From Plantago major (taxonomy: Eukaryota; Streptophyta; Magnoliopsida; Lamiales; Plantaginaceae): a DNA stretch of 64,000 nucleotides. Position 1 is the stretch's first letter; the number at the start of each line of letters is the position of its first letter. The stretch spans positions 26,691-90,690 of the forward strand of contig JAIFAC010000472.1 in assembly GCA_026545765.1 (NCBI GenBank). The letters run 5' to 3'. The position numbers and the translations under genes were made by a program. Below are positions 33,997-45,234 of the stretch, piece by piece. The notes beneath the pieces are model-generated. The model was given only the letters and a program-made list of their open reading frames with translations. It did no database searches and had not been told where the DNA came from.

Positions 33997-35648
33997 GATA
34001 TGAAGATATCATATAAAAAGAATTTAAAATTGTAAAACAAAAGTTTTAGTGTTTGTAAAAATTAATTTAATTAGTTGTTTTAATTGGAAAAAGTTACTAA
34101 ATGTTAGAAAATTATTAGGTTTTCTCCGCTTCTCATAGCTATATGATTTTTTCAAGAAAAGTTGCAGCAGAAGTTGTAATATAAAACACTAAAAAACTGT
34201 TTTTACTATTTTAAAATTAAAAAAAAAAACAAGCTTATTAAACTGTTATTTTCTTCTAGTAGTCTATTGTTACCAGCTTTTCTCAATGCTGCTCCATGTC
34301 ACTGAATTTGTTGATGGTGGATGAATTTCACATAGCATTAACCATTTCTGTCTTATTCTCCAATTTCATTTGGAAAACTGGATACTCCACCACGTCCGGT
34401 GCCCGAAATTCCTAGGATCGTCTGCGTATTTGGGTAGCACATGACCGGATTTATGAAAGAAATTCATTGATTTTCTGGATTTCCTAGCAAAATGTTACTC
34501 CTACTATGTTTAAATACCAACATAAATTGATAAATTCAATCGGCACCAAGCTTTTAGCCCCTATGTAGTACCAGTACAGGTCTAGCTAATCTTCAATCTG
34601 CTTATCTCTATCACTCAGCTAATTGCTACTATTACATCTTGCTTTTATTCTAAGTACATCTGTTGTACGTATTATAGAATAACCCTCACAAACTCATGAA
34701 GTCTATGTTTTCCTTTTAACATCAAAATTGCTTATTGATACAATATACTCCAAATCGAGTTAACAGAGACCAAATTCAAGAAATCTAGCAAGTCCCAATC
34801 CTAATTGTGGTCGGGTTGTTACAAATAATATATTAAATGATTTCTTAACAATATAACTCTGTCTCTTAGATAAGTTTATTTAAAACCGCATCTGTAGACT
34901 TTGTGTTTATGCAAAATTTTGTTAATTAATGCCCCTCAAAGTCTCCTGAGAGAGAGACAGTCTATAGATAACTTATCTATGTACAACAGATCTATGTTGA
35001 CAATATAGACTATGTTTTGCAAAACTAGCTAATAAACTAGCCAGAAATGATAAATTAATGATTTATAAAAGTGTTTAGTAAATTAATGATAAACTAATTG
35101 ATTTGCTAAATATGGTAGGTAAAATAAATCATCAAGAACAAACTTATCGATCACTGCTTATCCGCTAGGCGCTACATACCAAATAAGATTATCGTTCGAT
35201 GGGAAACAGAGCCATGGGCCGTTTTAAATGATAACAATTGATGGTTTTATTAAAAACATAGCCCATTAGGGATGACACATGAGAATTACTTTGTGTTAAG
35301 AAAGTAGCAAACAATTGATTTTTTCAAAGTAGTATAATAATTCAAAAAGTTTCACTAACTTCAGAATTCAATTTAAATCTCATCCGCTGATCTTACTAAT
35401 TCAATTAATCCAGACGTATATGTATCACGTTTCAATAGGGCTTATGCTCAAATCCCACGGCTGTAAGTTTCTCTCTTTTATTTATTATTTTTCAATATAT
35501 ATATATTTTTTTTCAATCACAAATTCATTCGTTTATATAAAAACCCTTAACACACGTAGTGTGTTACATAAATGATAGTATGTATATATACACATACAGT
35601 ACATCCTTAAACCCTAAAACCGTATCAATAAGGTTGCACAGACCGACC
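33997..35648. other. intergenic, upstream of F-box copy 2
   Basis: AT-rich. The only distinctive piece is 34585-34690, a diverged copy of 37900-37990. A TATATATATATTTTTTTTC run near 35495-35515 and TTATATAAAAACCC near 35535 could provide a TATA element for the gene starting at 35649. Confidence 0.4.
34585..34690 (+). repeat. direct repeat bordering F-box copy 2, upstream copy
   Basis: CTTCAATCTGCTTATCTCTA, TAACATCTTGCTT-type and ATTATAGAATAACC strings recur in the same order and orientation at 37900-37990, downstream of the gene. The pair brackets F-box copy 2. Confidence 0.6.
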
Positions 35649-37600
35649 ATGGACAGACGAGGGAAGAACATCCATAAACTCGAGTTCGAATTCCTAAAGA
35701 AACCATTCAACACATACAATCTTTTCTGGATGGAGAAGAAGCTGCGAAAACCTGTTTGTTATCGAAATCTTGGTACAATGCTTGGTCTACCAGACCAATT
35801 CTTGATTTCAGCAGATTGGAAGATCCTTATACTGATAAAGATGCTGCTCAAATTCGACGAAACTATGTGCTAGCAACCATGAACAGATACAAAGAACTCG
35901 GTTTGAAGCTGGACAAGTTGGTAATCCATTTACCTTCGGAGTCTACAGAAAACCTGTTCCCTTGGCAGCGCAGACATCATGTTGATGCTGATGTTGATAT
36001 TACTGGTTTTGTTCATACATTGATCGAAGATGCTTCGACATTGGGCGTTACGGAACTTTGCTTAAGTCGTAATTATTTTACTCCCCAAGTGTTCAAGATT
36101 ACAGCTCTGACCAAATTATCCGCTCATGGAGATTGCCACATCGATAAGCTTGAGGATGGCAGTCTACTATGTTCGCGCCTTGTATCTTTACATTTAGACC
36201 GGGTCAGGATTCATGGCGATGCGATTAAGGATATTCTCCGAGCTTGCCCTTTGATTGAAAACTTGGATCTCAGCAATTTGATGCCATTGCCAGGTGAAAA
36301 TTACTACATAGATGATCATAATGTTGATGATAAGTTGACTAATGATAGAGTATCATGTCCACATCTTGCATCATTAAGATTACGAAATGTTTGTAGAAGT
36401 GAATTCAATGTGATTGAAGATATTCTGTCAGGGAGTCCTTTGCTTGAGAACTTGGATTTCAATGGTGGTAACCGTAGTGTTTTGCCTGCTCATGTGTTCG
36501 CCCTGAAATCGATTACCAGTTTATCTGTAAGTGGTTGCACAATTCAAATCCATGATGGTAGACTACTATGTTCAAATATTAGGTCTCTGGATTTCAGTTC
36601 TGTTCAAATAGCGAATGATTCAATTCGATATATTTTCTTAGCATGCCCTTTGATAGAGAACTTGAAGATGGATAAATGCAATGGCATGTCACATATAAAT
36701 GTGAGCAATCTGCACAACCTAGTGTCTCTTCACGTCGAAAGCTGTTATCGTCCTTATGAGAATATTCGTAGAGTATCCTTTAAATCTGTTAGTGTGCCTG
36801 AATTCCACAAATTGCGTCATGTGTCTTTGGGGAAGGTTATAGTTGACAGAGATTTTTTCACTGAGTTCTCATCTAGGTTTCCTTCCATAGAGGATTTGCT
36901 GCTTCACCACTGCAATGGTTACGAAAGCATACAGATTTCGAGTCATTCACTTAAGTGCTTCAAGTTGCATCACAAAGATAAATTAGGGAAAGCAGAATTT
37001 GATAAGTCTTCGTAAGTTTGAAACATCGTATGGTGATTATATCCTCATGTTGTCTTTTCGACTGCACCGAGGCAATGGGATTCAGAAGTGACTTTGTCGT
37101 GCTCGCCACATACATTGGAAGTTCTTGGTTCGTAGTTGAGAGGTATTCTGCAAGAGCTCAGTCTTTTGAGAATATCTTTAGGATTTCTACTAGAAGACAA
37201 GACACTTACATATGTCAACGATTTTCCATGTTCATTTACACCTATGGTGGAGAATCTAACGATAAACAAGGCTTGCGTAAGTCATGCTTTTCTGTGTGCT
37301 TTGTTTCGGTGTTGCCGCCCTACCTTTATTACTCTCAGTCTCAGCCTGCATTGCTTGGATTCATATACCTACTGCTTCGCAAAACTTATGTACGAGCTAT
37401 TTATGATAAACCAGAAAATTGCAAACAATGTGAGCGGCTTCAATATGATCCAAGGCTTGCTCATATATGATCTGGAGGAAATTGATGTGCTTCTGTGTCA
37501 TATGACTGTCCCATTGAGAAAATTTGTTGAATACGGTCCAGTATTCAGTCGCAGACCAGTTCGTTTCCGGTTCAAATGGGGGGCCTTTAGATGTGCTTAG
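35649..37600 (+). pseudogene. F-box/LRR protein gene, copy 2 (frameshifted)
   Basis: Relative of the gene at 30454-32514, divergently oriented. ATG at 35649 (MDRRGKNIHKLEFEF). A 1-bp loss near 35692 moves the F-box (ETIQHIQSFLDGEEAAKTCL, then LLSKSWYNAWSTRPILDF) out of the start frame; the F-box and LRRs then stay open to about 37014 (CPLIENLDLSNL, SGSPLLENLDFNGG, CPLIENLKMDKC). Shifts near 37003 and 37087 precede the last open segment 37136-37600 (ILQELSLLRISLGF, VENLTINKACVSHAFLC, LIYDLEEIDVLLC). The F-box itself has LPK-type start and the Trp of NAW typical of plant F-box/LRR proteins. The leader is shorter than that of copy 1. Whether the shifts are real or assembly errors is open. Confidence 0.8.
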
Positions 37601-38154
37601 CTAATCCTTACATGGTGTGATGTTCTTGGATCTATTCAGTTAGCTTTATCCTGCTGCATTCATTTCATTTGAAAGGACTTAGGCTATGTTATTTTCAACT
37701 GAAATTTACTGAACTGAATCAGTAGATAAAATATAACCAAGAATCGAATCAACTGAATCGAGTTTTGAAGCCAATAAGCATGTAGCCTTAGTATTAGGAT
37801 AATAATAGGACCTTTTACTAATAATGCTGTAACATTTTCTTACTATGCATTTGTCTCCTCTCAATGGACTTTTGAATTGTTGTTTCATATTCTATATTTG
37901 CTATCAAGCTTCAATCTGCTCATCTCGATTACACGACTAATCGCTGTAACATCTTGCTTCTATTCTAACTACATGTGCTATAGAATAACAAAGAACCATA
38001 CTAATTTAAAAAAAAACCTAATAGGGGTTATAAGTCATAGTATATCAGGTAGCAAATATTGCACCAGTGCGAAACAATAAGATCGGGTAAATCTCCTGAG
38101 TAAACTAGGGCCAAGGTTCGCACCTCTGGACACTAATTTCACTATAAGAGAGTA
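37601..38154. other. intergenic with two dispersed repeats
   Basis: Holds the ATCGAATCAACTGAATCG repeat at 37690-37800 (related to 25560-25690) and the downstream bracket repeat at 37900-37990. No gene. Confidence 0.5.
37900..37990 (+). repeat. direct repeat bordering F-box copy 2, downstream copy
   Basis: Diverged copy of 34585-34690 in the same orientation, on the other side of the F-box gene. Confidence 0.6.
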
Positions 38155-39233
38155 TTACATATGCTCTGAAGATCCGTCTGAAGATCTTTTCTGCATGAGT
38201 GTTCTCGTCTCGTGCAGCGTGGAACGAATGATAAAAGTCTGTCTGGTAGGAGGACAACAACTTCTCCATACACTCACGGTATCGATTGTTTCCACCTCAA
38301 AGATCTCATGATCCTGAAACAGAAGATCACACTTCCTGTTAACAGAAACCAAAGTGATATTCCACAAAAAAGAGCTAGGTAAAAAGATATCAGGGTGTGC
38401 ATATACACCTTAGAATGTTTGTTATATTTTTCGATAGCCATCTGAGCAAAATCCTCAAACATTCTGTAACTCTCAGTGTGAGGTTCCACAGAACAGAAGC
38501 GGGTAGCACCACGACCAATTAGAGAATATTGACGATGCTTCACACCAACAAACCCCTGCACAGAATGGGATCAATCAAATGTTTATTTATAAATCATTAT
38601 TGATATCGTTTAAAACATTATACTTATACTTAACAACATCAATACTTTGTCTCCGTCTCTTACGCATATAATGCAGGTCTCTTCTAAAACTTTGTGCAAA
38701 AAACCATCAGAACAAACTTATAATCTACCAACTAGGCATTCACGTAACAACTTATATTTCAAAAGTAAGATCATGCATTGAGGTTAGAAGCTAGCATTTA
38801 AGTAATGCTAAACACAACCAAAATCTCAATTGAAGCATGCAGCTATAGCTGGTTTGATTTTCTACATATACAGTTTAAAAACAGACTTTTTTTTTTTTTT
38901 TCCATTACAAGAACAAGCTTATCAGATCATTTAGATTATAATTTAAGAACAAGCTTATCAGATCAGTTAGATTATAATCTAACGGATAAGTAATGCAAAA
39001 CAAAGCCGAAATGTGAATCGAAACAAAATTACCATTGGTCGAGACGATATCGGTGGAGGAGGTGGGGCAGGAGGTGCATTGGAGTCTAAGATCGGAATAG
39101 CCGGTGGCAGAGGAGGGGGACCGGGAAGATAATTGAGGCGCACTTTTGAATAAGTGGTGGCTAAAGAATTCTGATCGGGAGGAGGTACGGTGGTGGAGGT
39201 TGAATTCCGATTAGCCGGAGAAGGAAACATCAT
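38155..39233 (-). CDS. unidentified gene with proline-rich N-terminus, 3 exons
   Basis: Minus strand. Exon 39233-39033 starts MMFPSPANRNSTSTTVPPP and is dominated by proline runs (LPGPPPLPPAIP, APPAPPPPP) ending SSRPM at a GTAATT donor. Exon 38555-38409 joins in phase: GFVGVKHRQYSLIGRGATR, then FCSVEPHTESYRMFEDFAQM, ending at GTGTAT. The third exon from 38313 continues DHEIFEVETIDTVSVW to a stop at 38155. An alternative acceptor at TTTGAG near 38295 is visible, and another frame there reads RYRECMEKLLSSYQTDFYHS, more protein-like than the in-phase one, so an indel or different splice may exist. I do not recognise the family. Exon 2 is well formed and probably real. The intron between exons 1 and 2 has a 31-bp direct repeat (about 38917-38980). 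Confidence 0.6.
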
Positions 39234-39584
39234 CGATATTTGATTTGATTAGATGATCGATTCTGAATGTGGGAATTTGTAGTTTGGTTGATTAGATCTT
39301 CTATATGGCAAATGTTTCAATTAACCTAAAAACTGATATTTGAAACAAACTCTTCATTTGGTTCGAGTAAAAATCGAAAAAAAGAAAAAAAATAGGATTT
39401 TTTTTGAAAAATGTGATGGAAAAAGAACTTTCTTTATTTAGTAAACATATAAATGTTGATATAAATTTTCATAAATCTTTCAGAATTTACTCAGAACTAC
39501 CAAATGGTGAAAAATAATATTTTTTCCTATTTTTTTTCTTCTCCCTCATTTCTCCTCAACCAAATGAAGTCTTAAAAAAATTAT
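39234..39584. other. promoter side of the proline-rich gene
   Basis: Upstream flank of the minus-strand gene. T/A-rich with AAAAAAAGAAAAAAAATAGG-type runs. No gene or element boundaries. Confidence 0.4.
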
Positions 39585-39864
39585 GGGTCAACCCATCTAT
39601 TGTGCCTTATCATTGTCAATCCATACGGTCTTGGAGTCCAAGAACCTCTATATGAAGGGAGGTCAATACTTTCATCTCCGTATCCAAAAAGTTATTTTCA
39701 AAAAATATCCACATATAAGAAAATTGATGTTTCCCAACTTCATTTTCAAATATGAAATGGAGGATTATTGAAATCCACTTGAAGCCCAAAGCCCTAAACA
39801 TCGAGATGATGAAATTCCATTTTATCAAAGCATGATTTGTTTCCCCAGCCTCCATCAATGTAGA
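39585..39864 (+). repeat. left stub of duplicated unit, copy A
   Basis: Aligns base for base, with divergence, to 58585-58873: shared strings include CCACATATAAGAAAAT, GATGTTTCCCAA and CAGCCTCC[A/G]TCAATGTAGA. In copy B the sequence continues directly into GTAGATAGGACAACC; here it is cut at 39864 by the foldback element and resumes at 53720. Confidence 0.8.
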
Positions 39865-40309
39865 GGTTCGCTTGCAAGAGATCCTACATATCAAGAATCC
39901 GAAAGCTTTCTATACTAAATAAACATAAATAATTTACCCTAAAACAATATACAAAGTCTTATAAAAGTCCTACTCATTCATGTAAATTAAAAGTTCATCT
40001 AGTTTCACATACAAATTGTCTATGTTTTACATTTGTCAATTTTAATATTTTTCGAGGATCTGGATTGAGGGTGGATTTTTTAAGAAATGGATCCGAATCC
40101 GAATCTGAAAACGGTTTTAGTATAAAAGTTAATTTTTTAGGGTTTTATTTCACTTTCTGCATTTCCTTCTTCATGTTTCTCTTTCTATCTTCAATATCTT
40201 TTGTTCTCTTTAAAACCACCACCCAACCACCACTAAATTCGTCGTAATTCCGTCACCCGACCACCAATACTAAATTCATTTTATATGCTTTAATTTAGTA
40301 ATTTTTTAT

Positions 40310-41070
40310 ATTTTGGTAAAAATTGTCTAGTTTTTTTTTTTTTTTTTTTGTATAAATGTCCTATGTTTTAGTAGAAATTGTCTATGTTGTTCTTTATTGT
40401 TGGTTTATTGTGAAAAGATAGATGTTGTCTAGTTTTTTGTATAAATGGTCTATGTTTTACTAGAAATTGTCTATGTTTTTCGTTGTTGCTGGTTTAGTTT
40501 TTTGTATAAATTGTCTATCTTTTAATATAAATTGTCTAGTTTTTTTTATATAAATGATCTATGTTTTAATAGAAGTTGTCTTTGTTGTTTGATGTTGCTG
40601 GTTTAGTTTTTTGCATAAATTGTATACGTTTTAGTATAAATTGTCTAGTTTTTTTTTGTAAAAACGGCCTATGTTTTAATAAAAATTAATTGTGTATGTT
40701 TTAGAAGAAATTGTCTATATTGTTCTTTGTTGCTGGTTTAGTTTGTTGTATAAATTGTCTATATTTTACTATAAATTGTCTAGTTTTTTTTTGTATAAAT
40801 GGTCTATGTTTTAGTAGAAATTGTGTATGTTGTTCGTTGTTGCTGGTTTTATTTTTTGTATAAATTGTATATGTTTTACTATAAATTGTCTAGTTTTTTG
40901 TATAAATGGCCTATGTTTTAGAAGAATTTGTCTATGTTTTAGTAGAAATTATCTATGTTGTCCGTTATTGCTGGTTTAGTTTTTTTGTATAAATTGTCTA
41001 TTTTTTTTTTTTGTATAAATGGTCTATGTTTATGTATAAATTGTATATGTTTTTTGATGTTTTTGTTGTA
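40310..41070 (+). repeat. ~110-bp minisatellite in left arm
   Basis: TTGCTGGTTTAGTTTTTTGT recurs near 40488, 40597, 40731, 40842 and 40969, between runs of ATAAATTGTCTAGTTTTTTT and TCTATGTTTTAGTAGAAATT. Unit length varies from about 86 to 134 bases, centred on 110. An isolated relative lies at 8462-8700. Confidence 0.8.
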
Positions 41071-41076
41071 TGTATT

Positions 41077-41194
41077 AGGCTTTCGTAAAAAGGGTGGTCG
41101 AGCAACAAAATTGATTTGTCACAAAAATTTAGACGTTGTGGAAGAAGGTGTCGACGAACAAGTACTGAAGCGTGTGAAGAAAGCTATTTTGTAG
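41077..41194 (+). other. coding-like exon inside the foldback arm
   Basis: After an acceptor-like TGTATTAG, the frame reads FRKKGGRATKLICHKN, then EEGVDEQVLKRVKKAIL and TAG. The mirror copy in the right arm (52550-52450 on the minus strand) keeps most of it. It could be a host exon captured by the element (Pack-MULE style) or part of an old element protein. No family is recognised. Confidence 0.35.
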
Positions 41195-41211
41195 ATGTAT
41201 TAAATGTTTTT

Positions 41212-42361
41212 TAGAAAGCGTGTGAAGAAGGTGTCACATGTTGTGCCTATTTGGGTTACTTTTGAGAACTTGCCAGTTTTTCTATTTCACAAAGAGGCTT
41301 TATTTGAAATTGGTAGACTTTTAGGGAGACCTGTTAAAGTGGATGGTTATACCTTGAACAAGAGTAAACTACACCAAGCGTCTGTCTGTATTGAAGTGGA
41401 TATATCTAAGCAGCTACCTTCTCATGTATGGATCAAAGTTTTAGATACAGGGACAGTTATTAAGTTCACTTTAGTAAAGTTCCCCAGTATTGTAATAACT
41501 GTAAGAAGTTGAGGCATGTGGAAAAGAGATGCCTGACAAAGGAGAGAATGGTGGAGCAAGAGCCTCGGGTGATAATCCAAGAACCTATCAGGAACAAGTA
41601 TAAGCAACAAGAACACCGATGGGAAGAAGTGGCATCTAGAAAAGGAAGAGGTGGAAATATGGGGAATAGAGGAGGAAGGATTTCCTATCAGTCTAATTAT
41701 AGAGGAGGTAGAGGATTTCAACATGGGAATGGATCAAGGTAAGAGTACAGAAAAGTGCACCCTGTGCAACAATTTGGAGGGGAGGGTTCCTCTGGCAAAG
41801 GAATAGAGGAGCAAGGTGATGTGATTGTAAGTAATTATTTTGGAAAGCTGGATGACAAAGAAGAGTCAGAGGTAGAAGAGGAGTTAGTGGTACAAGAAGG
41901 TGAAGAAGAGGAAGCAGACAGTGAACCAGATGAGAATTCTAACCCTATGGATGTGAGAGAGGATTATGAGAACCAGGTTGAGATAGTGGAAGAGCTGAAT
42001 CCTAGTAATGTGTTATCTTACTGCAACTAGTGATGTTAGAGGAGGAAGAAGGATGTCTACTGGAAATATGCCTATAGAAGAGGTGGAAAACAAGTATCTG
42101 GAGGCAGCTACTGTAGCTAACAAAGCTATTAGAAGCCTGCATGTCAGTAGGTATGAAGAAGAGGCATCTGAGGAGGATGATTTATCAAGTGAGGATGAAG
42201 ACTTTGCTGTGTATTGTAAAAGCAAGGATGTGACAGATAGCATAGGGAACACCCCCATGGCAAGAAGAGCTACCAGAAGTTCAGTAAAACAAAAGGGAGG
42301 TAGAGGGAAAAATCAAGTAGGCAAAAAAAGGTGGAAGGAAAGGCAATATCAATTCTTTTAG
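41212..42361 (+). pseudogene. LINE ORF1 (DUF4283 / zinc knuckle), decayed
   Basis: Starts mid-domain with IWVTFENLPVFLFHKEALFE and GRLLGRPVKVDGYTL, typical of plant LINE ORF1 RNA-binding domain DUF4283. A shift near 41480 precedes YCNNCKKLRHVEKRC, a Cys-x2-Cys-x4-His-x4-Cys knuckle. An acidic, low-complexity tail follows through two further frames to 42361. ORF1 proteins bind element RNA. Confidence 0.8.
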
Positions 42362-43258
42362 ATGAAGTGTCTAGTATGGAATGTAAGGGGGATTGGTGGA
42401 AAGCCATCACAACAACAAGTGTGGTATATGAAGAATCATTATAAGTTAAATATTCTAGTATTAATTGAACCTATGGTAACTCTTGATGAATTTGCTACGT
42501 ACTAAGTTTCAAATGCGTAGTGGTATCCAATTGTAATAACAAGATTTGGATGATGGTTGATGATGATTACTCAGAGAAGTGTTGGTAGATCACCTGGCGC
42601 TTTTGCCGTAAAGTGATTGCCGCTTCTCTCCTAGTGCAGTTTTGTTAGCTTGGAGTATGCTAAATGCACAAAGGTTGAGAGACTAGAATTGTGGGATTTA
42701 ATCAGGCAAGTGAAAGTAGTGAATTCTCCTTGGTGGGTTGGAGGAGACTTCAATATTATTAGTTGTAGAAGTGAAAGAAAGGGAGGAGCAGCCCCTAACA
42801 GACCTGCAATGAATGATTTTAATAATTGCATATTGGATAGTGATCTAATTGATATTGGCTTTGAGGGCATTTCTTATACTTGGCAAGGAAGGGATATGCA
42901 ACAGAGGTTAGATAGAATCTTATTTAACCAAGATTGGCTGGATAAGTTTCCAGCAACTAAGGTGTGTCATGGAGTGAGGAGAACTTCTGACCACAGGCCT
43001 CTATTATTATAAGCAGAATCAGCAAGGGTCCTTCAAGGTAATAGCTTCAGATTCCAGAATATGTGGTTGCATCACCCTGGGTGCTTACAAGGAATTGCTA
43101 TGCATTGGGCCCTACCAGCTAGACAAAATGGAATCCTAAGGTTCTGGGAGAAACTCAAAAGGCTCAAACAACATTTAACTTGGTGGAATAGAAATGTGTT
43201 TGGCAATATGTTCTTGCGCCTGAGAAAGAAAGAGGAGGGGCTTGCTATAGTGGAAGAG
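42362..43258 (+). pseudogene. LINE ORF2 endonuclease domain, decayed
   Basis: Begins MKCLVWNVRGIGG, the usual start of LINE ORF2 (the Asn is catalytic in the AP-endonuclease fold). A stop follows near 42505. Later segments carry WWVGGDFNII and SYTWQGRDMQQRLDRIL, and SDHRPLLL, which holds the catalytic Asp-His pair. The domain nicks target DNA. It is cut by the solo LTR at 43259. Confidence 0.85.
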
Positions 43259-44668
43259 TGTTGGTCCAGATAACGGCAAAGTAAAAGACTAGAGGGGGGG
43301 GGGGGGGGGTGAATAGTCTTTTAAAACTTTTGTCGATAAACACAGTTTATCAGAAACCCCAGGTTTCTGATACTTAAATTCAGAGCGCGGAAGACTTTAA
43401 GATAGGTAAGTGCAGAAACAATAAGTGTGTGTGTGTGTGTGCGCTTTGCTGAAATGTAAATACTGAAAGGTAAATAAAACAGCAAGTATAGTGGTATCTG
43501 GAGGTGGCGTAATCCTCCAACTAATCCACTTCGGTCTTTCTGAGACCTAGAATTCACTAGAACAGATAATTGAGTTCACCTTACAATAATCCTATTCTAA
43601 GATTCTTAAACAAATGGTTCCCAACCAAATGTTCCCCCTGAGTTATTCCCCAGCTCCTAGAGCTAAGTACTTCCTCTACTCAGATAACCTTGGAGTTATT
43701 CCCTGATTTTCCAAATCAAGTACTTCCTCTACTCCACGCCTTGTTGGTGTTGGTTATAAGGTTTGTCAAAGAGGCTTCTCGTATAACTTTTTGCTTATGT
43801 TTTGAGAGCTGATAGAACAAGACTACTTAATACACTTGTTCGGTGGATGGCGATTCTCTTCTTGACCCAGTAATTGATGTTCGCTTACGGAGAATGAGCT
43901 TGAGAAAGGGTATCGGCGATTCAACTCTTTCACGAATAACAATCTCTTGTTAAGGTTCGTGACAACTTAGAACTATTAGTGATTCTTCAACAATGAAAGC
44001 TTTTGAAAGGGTAGTAGAGTGCTTGAGAGAATACTTTGCTTGATGGTAAGTTTGCAAGATAGAGCGTTCAAGGTGTGTTCTTCAAGCATCTAAGTGTGAT
44101 ATATATAGATAAATTTGAGAGGCGTTTGAATTATGTCCGTTGTGCTCTCCATCAAATTATATCCGCTTATATCTTGAACTATGTACTCGAAGTCACTATC
44201 TCATTTTTCGAGGACTTGCTTTTGAAGCATTTCTGATGCATTTAATGCATAATCGTTCATTGTCCTTTAGTCTCAACGGATACATGAGCCTTTCTGATGG
44301 CTTGCATGCTCCACACTTAAGATGTCATATGTCCAGAACCTTATTTCAAATGTAAGTAAATACACTTAAGTGAGGATTAAGGACATAGTCTTTCTGAGTT
44401 AGACTAAACCTTGATGTCTTCATAAATCTTGTGCAATCTTCAGTCTTCTAATCTTGGATAAGCTCCATTGTTAGGATTGATCTTCATGGTCTTCTTGAAA
44501 TAAAAATTACACTCGAGACCTATAATCCTAATACAAGATTTACTAGACTAATCATACTCAGTGATTTCCTCTTTTACAATGTTCAAGTGAACCAAGAGTA
44601 CTTAATCACCTTTCTGGCTAAGATAAGAACATGTGATGAATCATCAAAATACTATGATATTCCTAACA
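43259..44668 (-). mobile_element. solo LTR, first copy (minus orientation)
   Basis: Begins TGTTGGTCCAGATAACGG and ends GATATTCCTAACA. Flanked by the exact 5-bp duplication AAGAG at 43254-43258 and 44669-44673. It is the inverse of the LTR at 45235-46865: the CGGCAAAGTAAAAGACTAGA end here pairs with TCTAGTCTTTTACTTTGCCG there. A TATATATAG-type box near 44100 reads on the minus strand, giving the orientation. It has a 16-G run at 43294-43309. The CCCCCCTCTAG-like end is usual in copia (SIRE-like) LTRs (inference). 1410 bp, no internal region, so a product of LTR-LTR recombination. Confidence 0.92.
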
Positions 44669-44673
44669 AAGAG

Positions 44674-45229
44674 GAGTATTCAGCATCCTACCCCGAAACT
44701 TGGAAAATCTCAAGGAAGCGCCAATGAATTTCAAATTGCTTTAGATATGGAGGAGACATATTGGTGCGAAGCTAATCGTAAATGGATCTTGGAGGAGATG
44801 AAACACCAAATTGTTTCACAATATGGTGAAAAGAAGGAGAACAGGAGTAAAGTTTATAGGATAGAGTTTGAAGGATGTGTTCTACGATCTGAAGCTATTC
44901 ATGACTCAACTATAAGGTACTTTGAACAAGTGTTAGCTGACAATATTCCTAGTACAGAAGAACCAGATTTGAGAGATTTTCCAACATTTGTGAATGAGGA
45001 ACTGAATGAATCTTTGTGTGAGGTGCCTAAAATGGAGGAACTAAAGGCAGTTGTGTTTAGCTTGAATAGGGAAGCTTCAGCAGGGCCTGATGAGTATACT
45101 GCTGCATTCTACCATAGCTGCTGGGATATTATTAAGGAAGATCTATTAAGTGTTGTGGAGGACTTCTTCAAGGGTGCTCCTTTGCCTTAGGGGGTAACTG
45201 CTACTTCCACAGCCTTGATTCCTAAAGTG
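44674..45229 (+). pseudogene. LINE reverse transcriptase, N-terminal part
   Basis: Resumes ORF2 between the two LTRs. ELKAVVFSLNREASAGPDEY and FYHSCWDIIKEDLLSVVEDF are the start of the non-LTR RT domain, in which AGPDG-type motifs precede the fingers. A stop falls at 45188-45190; the frame beyond it (TALIPKV) runs into the second LTR. Confidence 0.85.
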
Positions 45230-45234
45230 ATTAA

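Noticed and set aside
40310..41070. CRISPR-like array
   Set aside because: Units are variable in length, AT-rich, without unique spacers, and in a plant transposon arm.
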